Positions 58,592 to 64,000 of a DNA stretch of 64,000 bases are shown here, piece by piece. The stretch comes from Chryseobacterium tructae. GTDB lineage: Bacteria > Bacteroidota > Bacteroidia > Flavobacteriales > Weeksellaceae. The position numbers were made by a program, and so were the translations under genes. Each line of letters opens with the position of its first letter. The first letter of the stretch is position 1. The notes under the pieces were generated by a model. The model was not told the DNA's origin. It saw nothing but the letters and a program-made list of their open reading frames with translations, and ran no database searches. The stretch spans positions 2,480,001-2,544,000 of the forward strand of contig NZ_JAUFQR010000001.1 in NCBI RefSeq assembly GCF_030409875.1. The letters are read 5' to 3'.

Positions 58592-59457
58592 TTATTTACC
58601 TAAATAAGATTTAAGGATCTTACTTCTGGTATTGTGTTTTAGTCTCTTAATTGCTTTTTCTTTGATCTGACGAACTCTCTCTCTTGTAAGATCGAAAGTC
58701 TCACCAATTTCCTCTAAAGTCATTGGGTGTTTTCCGTTCAGTCCGAAGTATAATCTTACCAAGTCAGCCTCTCTTGGAGTTAAAGTATTCAATGCTCTTT
58801 CAATTTCAATTTGAAGAGATTCAAGCATTAAGTCTTTATCAGGGCTTGGAGATTCTCCTGAACGTAATACATCATAAAGATTAGAATCTTCACCTTCTAC
58901 TAAAGGTGCATCCATAGACAGGTGTCTACCAGAGTTTTTCATAGATTCTTTAATATCTTCCTCACTCATATCAAGAACTTCAGCCAATTCTTCCGGAGAA
59001 GGTGGTCTTTCATTTCCTGCTCAAGGTGAGCGTATGCTTTATTAATTTTATTGATGGAACCAATTTTGTTCAACGGAAGTCTTACAATTCTTGATTGCTC
59101 AGCCAACGCCTGTAAAATTGATTGACGGATCCACCATACTGCATAAGAGATAAATTTGAAACCTCTAGTTTCATCGTACCTTTTTGCCGCCTTCATTAAT
59201 CCTAAGTTACCCTCGTTAATCAAATCGGGTAAGGAAAGACCTTGGTTTTGGTATTGCTTAGATACAGAAACTACGAAACGAAGGTTGGCTTTAATTAATT
59301 TCTCCAATGCGGCTCTATCGCCAGCACGTATTCTTTGTGCCAATTCTACTTCCTCGTCCGCAGTAATCAGTTCCACTTTACCAATTTCCTGCAAATACTT
59401 GTCTAATGAAGCAGTTTCCCTGTTGGTAACCTGCTTAGTGATTTTTAATTGTCTCAT
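58592..59457 (-). CDS. rpoD: RNA polymerase primary sigma factor RpoD, apparent frameshift near 59014
   Basis: Primary sigma factor of about 288 residues, the short Bacteroidota form with no region 1.1. Region 1.2 ([20 protein letters not shown]), region 2 ([52 protein letters not shown]), region 3, and region 4 ([45 protein letters not shown]) are present. The two frames meet at the ttt at 59013-59015; one added A on the minus strand gives [21 protein letters not shown], the known sequence. The gene is essential, so the break is almost certainly a sequence error. It recognises TTTG / TAnnTTTG promoters such as those listed here. Confidence 0.96.
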
Positions 59458-59835
59458 TTATTTTATCCTCAAAAAAGAGTTACTATATATTATACGTATG
59501 GAAACATAAAAAGGTTACACAAGTTTTACTTTTTTATTAAATTTCTCACTCAAAAGGGGGTAGAGGCAGCTATATCATAGATTTAAAAGCTAAAAAAGAA
59601 AAATATAAATTAGATATCTATGCTATAGAAAGCAAAAATAATACCTTACTACAGTTTTATAGATATCAACTTATCTTTTTCCCTTCAGGAGGAGAATTGG
59701 TTAAATTTCAAAAAATTTTTGACAGGACGTTTACCTACCAACCATCATCCGTATCTCTTCACCAATTTCCTATCTACAAACAAAAAAAACGAAACCACAG
59801 TTCCGTTTTATCTATTATCTATAAGATTTTTTTAA
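59458..59835. other. 378-base intergenic region upstream of rpoD
   Basis: Contains the rpoD leader, where I cannot point to a convincing promoter, and the terminator of the S1/P1 gene. A frame open for about 85 codons (59565-59835, plus strand) has no start codon and its composition looks noncoding; I do not call it. Confidence 0.6.
59786..59809 (-). terminator. Rho-independent terminator of the S1/P1 nuclease gene
   Basis: Minus-strand stem aaaacggaac / gtttcgtttt (one wobble) with a tgtg loop and T-run, 27 bases after the stop. Confidence 0.8.
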
Positions 59836-60626
59836 TTAAAATAGCTCGTTCAATACTTTAGCTAGTCTTAATCCTCCGTATAACAATTGTCTTTCAAGAG
59901 TATCATTGAACTTGTACTGATAGTCGTAAGATAATTTTGAACCATCAGGAGTCTGTGCATAGATCTTGTTGGCAATTTTGTGAGAATCGTACAACCAGTC
60001 TTCCAACGTTCCGGATTGAATCTGTGCTACTTCCTCTTTAGATTTAATATCCAAAAGCTTAGAATATTCTGTGTAGCTGTATTTTTGAGAATCTACTAAT
60101 TTACCATCCCAAACAGAGTGTAAGTTAGTTTTGTCGCCAAAATACGTAACGTTGATTTTGTTTCCCCCTAAATCATCTGCTCTTCCTACGTGTAACGGCT
60201 GAGCAAGATCTCCCATAATATGGATAAGGAAGATTAAAGCAATCTTTCTGTCTTTTGCTGACGTTTTCTCATCCTTGATCTGGCTGGATAGGGTATTTAC
60301 CTGAGTGTAAAGACTTGGCCCTGCCTGCATTTTTAAATTTTGATCAAAAGCTTTAAGATCTGTTTGAGGATCAATGTTTACATAATGCCATGATGAAGCC
60401 TGCTTCCAAACTCCGGTAGTATCAGATTTAATGAAATCCGGCCAGTTAGCCCAATATGCAAGACGTTCCTTGCCCATTATTTTTTTGATCTCTCTTTTCG
60501 CCTTTCTGGAAAGGTGATTTTCTGCAATATCTGCAATTACTCTGTGCCCCGTCAGTCCCCATGCATAAGAGTAAAGTGAAGAGGAAATGAATGCTAAAAT
60601 CAGAATTTAGAATAAATACTTTTCAT
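59836..60626 (-). CDS. S1/P1-type nuclease, apparent frameshift near 60607
   Basis: About 263 residues, exported, zinc-dependent single-strand nuclease. The ATG at 60626 reads MKSIYSKF and stops; one added A in the aaa run gives MKSIYSKILILAFISSSLYSYAWGLTGHRV, a signal peptide cleaved before Trp. The mature N-terminal Trp is a zinc ligand in P1 nuclease. The other zinc ligands are visible: WHYVNID, HIMGDLAQPLHVG and NLHSVWD with paired His and Asp. It would degrade nucleic acids in the periplasm. A -7 element lies just upstream. Confidence 0.9.
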
Positions 60627-61087
60627 TTTAAATAACAATTTTCAGTCTGCAAAGATACAATCCCCTTTTCGAATGAACATGCATTATCTTAAATTTATTC
60701 CAAACGATGGTGTTAATAAAATTTAATCTGAATAAAATGATGAATTGTACTAGGTTTGGAGGTGAATTTTTGTGCATCAGATATTAGGATATGGTATGCG
60801 CGGCGCGGGGTTTTGAGTATATAATAGTATATATAATAAGGATATGGTGATAAACTTTCAAGCTTTCAATCGTTAGTCTAAAAGTATAATCGGCTGATAA
60901 TGAGACTGTAGTTTTCAATTTCAACGTTTAAGCAAATTCTCTTATTACCGTATTTTTACGGAATTTACTGAAAAATATTCCTTTTAATGTCAATAAATTA
61001 GTATTTTTAAAATAAAATTATTGTTAAAATATTTTTTCAAACTTACGAGATATATTATCTTTACAAGTCATAATCACAGGAAACACT
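60627..61087. other. 461-base intergenic region between divergent transcripts
   Basis: No gene seen. Left part: promoter region of the S1/P1 gene. Right part: leader of the T6SS genes, with a near-match TATCTTTA at 61056-61063. A GC-rich word, gcgcggcgcgggg near 60797, stands out in AT-rich sequence but I cannot assign it. Confidence 0.6.
60650..60657 (-). promoter_or_regulatory. -7 promoter element of the S1/P1 gene
   Basis: Minus-strand TATCTTTG, an exact TAnnTTTG match, 23 bases upstream of the ATG at 60626; no -33 TTTG. Confidence 0.55.
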
Positions 61088-62029
61088 ATGTATGAGAATA
61101 ATATTGTAGACATGAATTACAATAAGCTACAGACAGATTTCAAAGCGGAGGCTGTAGCTGTAAATCTTTTGAAATATCACCGGGCAGTAAGCAATATATT
61201 TATTGAAAGAGTCGGGATAAACGATCGTGCTTATCTGAAAGATATAAAAAGCATTTCGAGCAGTTATTTAGGTTTTGATGAGGAAGTATTCACGATAGAA
61301 AGTTATAGGGAGGGAATTTATGATTACCTTCCGGAAGGGTTATTTCACCCGCCTTCTCTCGGAGCTTCCAGAAAAAATGTAGATACGGTTGTAAGAGAAA
61401 TCAGAAAGCAGAAAAGAGTAGAGGACGATGCGCGAAAGTTTTTCCGTCCTTTTGAGCTGGAGGTTTTTTTCACAGAGATCAGTGCACTTCTAAAAGAGTC
61501 TGAATTTGATATTACAAGCAATACGGATGCTTTACTGGAAACAGTAAGGGAACTTTGGCCGCTTATCGATATGCTGGATAAGCAGAGTGCCTATATATTT
61601 ATGCATATTCTGCCGTTTTTTCATCAGATTCGTGGCGATAAAAGATGGTTTGAAAGGTGTATGACCGCTTTCCTTCAGGTTCCGGTTAAAGTAACTTTCT
61701 CTCCCAACGTTATTGATGAAATTGAAAAAAATAATGATTCCATGCTGTTGGGGAATTCCAGATTGGGGGTCACCTATATTCCAAGTGGAAGGCATATGGA
61801 CGGACAGCGCAATTGGGTAGTGAATATCGGCCCGATTCCTTATGAGGAAATGAAAAAGTATATCCCGGAAAGCCCATTCAGAAAAGTACTTCAAACATTG
61901 TATGATTATTTTCTGCCTATAACAGTAGATATAGAAGAAAATTTTGTTACGGAAAAACTGGAATACTCTTTCAGCCTTGAGGATGATGAAAGAAATGCCA
62001 GCCGCCTTGGATACTCTACATTCCTCTAA
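61088..62029 (+). CDS. tssG: T6SS baseplate subunit TssG
   Basis: A 313-residue cytosolic protein of the T6SS baseplate wedge, expected with TssF and TssK. The N-terminus has an LQTDFKAEAVAVNLL opening, then GLFHPPSLGASRK; the C-terminus ends NASRLGYSTFL, the TssG ending that in other T6SS reads LGxTSWL. Between them lie helical and beta-rich sections (FEIRPF-like FRPFELEVFFTE; GVTYIPSGRHMDGQRNWVVNIGP). It is the first of three consecutive T6SS genes running off the window. TssG rather than another baseplate protein is my best fit; TssF is not seen upstream. Confidence 0.75.
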   Translation: MYENNIVDMNYNKLQTDFKAEAVAVNLLKYHRAVSNIFIERVGINDRAYLKDIKSISSSYLGFDEEVFTIESYREGIYDYLPEGLFHPPSLGASRKNVDTVVREIRKQKRVEDDARKFFRPFELEVFFTEISALLKESEFDITSNTDALLETVRELWPLIDMLDKQSAYIFMHILPFFHQIRGDKRWFERCMTAFLQVPVKVTFSPNVIDEIEKNNDSMLLGNSRLGVTYIPSGRHMDGQRNWVVNIGPIPYEEMKKYIPESPFRKVLQTLYDYFLPITVDIEENFVTEKLEYSFSLEDDERNASRLGYSTFL

Positions 62030-62083
62030 ATTATTTTATTATATTTACAACTACCAACAAAGTATAAATTCGAAAAGAAAAAA

Positions 62084-62986
62084 ATGGAAATTTCTTCAGT
62101 AAAAGGTATTTTTTTAAGGTATATTTTAATGCCTTTAATCGCAATCATCATGATGTTTATCCTGGGTATTATCAGGAGAAACAAGCCTGCGATCAAAATT
62201 AAAGTAATTATTGTATACGTTCTTCTGTGCAGTTTATGCCTGGCTCTACCAGGTTTTTTTGGATTTGCCGGAAATCTTTTTAATCCGTACTGGTATCTTA
62301 TTGCACAGGTTATTTATCTTATTTTTGGGATTATTCATGTCAATTTATTACACAAATATTTCAAGAAACATATTGATTCTCTGGCAATGAGTATTCTGTT
62401 TGAATCTATACTTTCATTGACGTGTATTACATTAGGAGGATATTTGTTTACCCTGTTATTCAACTGGATGAGTAAAGATACAGGATATGCTGTGATGGCT
62501 GCTACAAGTATGTTGATTTTTGTAGTTCCTATGGTATTCTATTACTGCTATATTCAGTTTATCAGCATTCCTTTTGATATTTATAAAACATGGAGATATT
62601 CACCGGAACAAAAGCTTCCTGACTTTGAAGGAGCAGATTTTGATCGTCTGATGGTTCTGAATGTTGAATTAAGTAAAAAACTTGAAGACTCAAACCGATT
62701 CAGAATTAAGGCGAAAACTCTTCCTACAGGAATCACTTTTGGAGACTGGTTTTACAGAGTAGTGGATGATTACAACCATAAAAACCCAGGATCCATCATT
62801 CATCTTTCTGATGAAGTAAGAGAACCTTATTATTGGATCTTTTATACCAAAAAATCGTTTTTCAGCTTTAGAAAATATATAGATTTCGACCAGGACATTA
62901 CGACAAACAATATTTCTGAAAATGAAGTAGTTATTTGTAAGAGAGTCATTCAACATGAAGAGGAGGGAGTCGCAAGAAAATCATAA
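62084..62986 (+). CDS. tssN: T6SS membrane protein TssN
   Basis: A 300-residue inner-membrane protein with five to six helices (about residues 10-28, 40-60, 66-88, 103-125, 135-160), then a cytosolic C-terminal domain (LMVLNVELSKKLEDSNRFRIKAKTLP; GITFGDWFYRVVDDYNHKNPG). TssN is part of the Bacteroidota T6SS (subtype iii) membrane complex, replacing the TssJLM trunk of Proteobacteria. Its place between tssG and tssK fits this. It starts 55 bases after tssG. Confidence 0.85.
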   Translation: MEISSVKGIFLRYILMPLIAIIMMFILGIIRRNKPAIKIKVIIVYVLLCSLCLALPGFFGFAGNLFNPYWYLIAQVIYLIFGIIHVNLLHKYFKKHIDSLAMSILFESILSLTCITLGGYLFTLLFNWMSKDTGYAVMAATSMLIFVVPMVFYYCYIQFISIPFDIYKTWRYSPEQKLPDFEGADFDRLMVLNVELSKKLEDSNRFRIKAKTLPTGITFGDWFYRVVDDYNHKNPGSIIHLSDEVREPYYWIFYTKKSFFSFRKYIDFDQDITTNNISENEVVICKRVIQHEEEGVARKS

Positions 62987-63012
62987 ACACAAAAAATTAA
63001 AAAGTATTAAAC

Positions 63013-64000
63013 ATGATACAACCTATTAAACATTTTGCAATCAATTGGGTGGATGGGATGAAAGTTTCCCAGAGACACCTTAATGATCAGGATAATTTCT
63101 TAATTGATACCATCAGAGATTCCAATTCACTTGGGATTACTACATATAACTATGGGCTTTTGCCTATTTCTATAGAATATACAGACCGTACTATTTTTGA
63201 TGTTCACAATACTGCTACTAATGATGTGCAGCTTGTGATCAAAAGATGTAGTGCTGTTACTATGGCCGGATACCGTATTGAGCTAAGCGACAGAAGAATC
63301 AGTGTTAAATCACTAGCAAAGTCGATGAGTGAAGAACAGGCAGACGGTGAATATTATATTTTAATTTCTGTAAACCCTTTTGATAAGGTTCCGTTTGGAG
63401 ATATTGATCCGGAAGAGATTCCGCCGCGCCATCCAAGTGCCCAACCTAATCACCACATTGAACTTCTTCCTGTAACTTCTTTGAACAGTAGTTATTCAGG
63501 CGGAAATTATCTGATTATCGGTAAAGTAGATTTAAAGCTAACATTGCACAGGTAGATTCTAATTTTATTCCACCTTGTACCTCTGTTCAGAGCCATCCGG
63601 CTTTGGTGGATTATTACAGCAGCTTTGCAAAGTCTATAGGGAATCTGCAGCAGTATGCTTTTAAAATCATTCAGAAAGCGTCCCACAAGAATCAGAATAC
63701 AGCTTTAGCACAGAATGTGAAGTTTGTTTGTAATACAATGGTGACTACTTTTGGTGACATGTATTTCCAGTTCAGAAATATTACACCTTATCAGCCACCT
63801 ATATTTTTGATTGAATCTTTTGCCAGATTAGCGCTTCATTTATATAACTCTACACAGCTTCTTGTTCCTGCAGAATTGGAGGAAATGCTAAACTATAGCT
63901 TAGAGTGGAGTGAGATTGCGCCGCATACCTTATTGAATCAATTGTCTATCGTAGCTGAAACCAATTACGATCACCATAATTGTGGAGAACCTTTGCTTTA
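63013..64000 (+). CDS. tssK: T6SS baseplate subunit TssK, 3' truncated by window, apparent frameshift near 63535
   Basis: TssK links the baseplate to the membrane complex. The N-terminus NWVDGMKVSQRHLNDQDNFL corresponds to the TssK opening W-x-E/D-G-M...QHF. The first frame ends at 63555 after GGNYLIIGKVDLK. One added A in the aaa run at 63534-63536 gives KVDLKANIAQVDSNFIPPCTSV and the frame stays open to the end of the window (PPIFLIESFARLALHLYNST). At least 329 residues are visible; the stop lies outside. It starts 27 bases after tssN. Confidence 0.88.

Noticed and set aside
58592..59457. rpoD as a genuine pseudogene
   Set aside because: It is the essential primary sigma factor, and both parts are family-perfect with one missing base.
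59565..59835. A frame open for about 85 codons between rpoD and the nuclease gene
   Set aside because: No start codon, no family similarity that I can see, and AT-rich chance composition; the terminator of the next gene lies inside it.

Overview
The window looks like the chromosome of a Chryseobacterium-type flavobacterium (Bacteroidota). It is AT-rich. Several genes carry the -33 TTTG / -7 TAnnTTTG promoter signature typical of this phylum. The primary sigma factor is short and has no region 1.1. Type VI secretion genes of the Bacteroidota-specific subtype (TssN) sit at the right edge. Many small exported lipoproteins and DUF families common in Flavobacteriia (DUF4199, DUF2807, DUF2931, DUF3347, DUF2723) are present. 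Species assignment is inference from memory of family sequences; no search was run.

Layout. 1-1.7 kb: end of a DUF4199 membrane protein and a GT2 glycosyltransferase. 1.8-7.7 kb: a probable T6SS cargo module with a LysM-like protein, a PAAR-like DUF4280 tip protein, a DUF2235 (Tle-type) lipase effector, two tandem DUF2931 lipoproteins that are probably immunity proteins, and a scar of a third copy. 7.8-24.4 kb: housekeeping and envelope genes (DUF2807 protein, phosphohexomutase, PLP aminotransferase, PAP2 phosphatase, kdsB, glutathione peroxidase, ribF, atpD-atpC). 25-35.7 kb: radical SAM protein, a LytS/LytTR-type two-component system flanked by two related beta-helix-like proteins, and a TPR protein. 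35.9-39.2 kb: a DMT exporter and a two-gene cluster (cysteine-synthase-like plus serine-palmitoyltransferase-like) that fits sulfonolipid (capnine) synthesis. 39.4-44.5 kb: a DUF2723 (PMT-like) giant and a second polytopic putative glycosyltransferase. 45-54.5 kb: Na+/H+ antiporter, kdsA, TonB-dependent receptor and a copper module (HYC/CC protein, DUF3347, a multicopper oxidase with two metal-binding domains). 54.7-60.6 kb: S9 peptidase, GNAT, lipoprotein, membrane protein, rpoD, S1/P1 nuclease, all on the minus strand. 61-64 kb: tssG-tssN-tssK.

Two properties cut across the window. First, at least twelve apparent frameshifts in eleven genes, including essential rpoD, can each be repaired by adding one base, almost always an A or T in a short homopolymer. 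This points to systematic deletion errors in the assembly rather than real gene decay, and the affected genes are reported here as single intact genes. Second, intergenic spaces are full of hairpin-forming dispersed repeats and 7-8 bp microsatellites placed just upstream of start codons.

The observations most worth following are the T6SS effector/immunity array with its recombination scar, the sulfonolipid gene pair with a hairpin between its genes, the paralogous beta-helix proteins around the two-component system, the signal-peptide-bearing Hcp-like protein next to it, and the microsatellites in leader regions.
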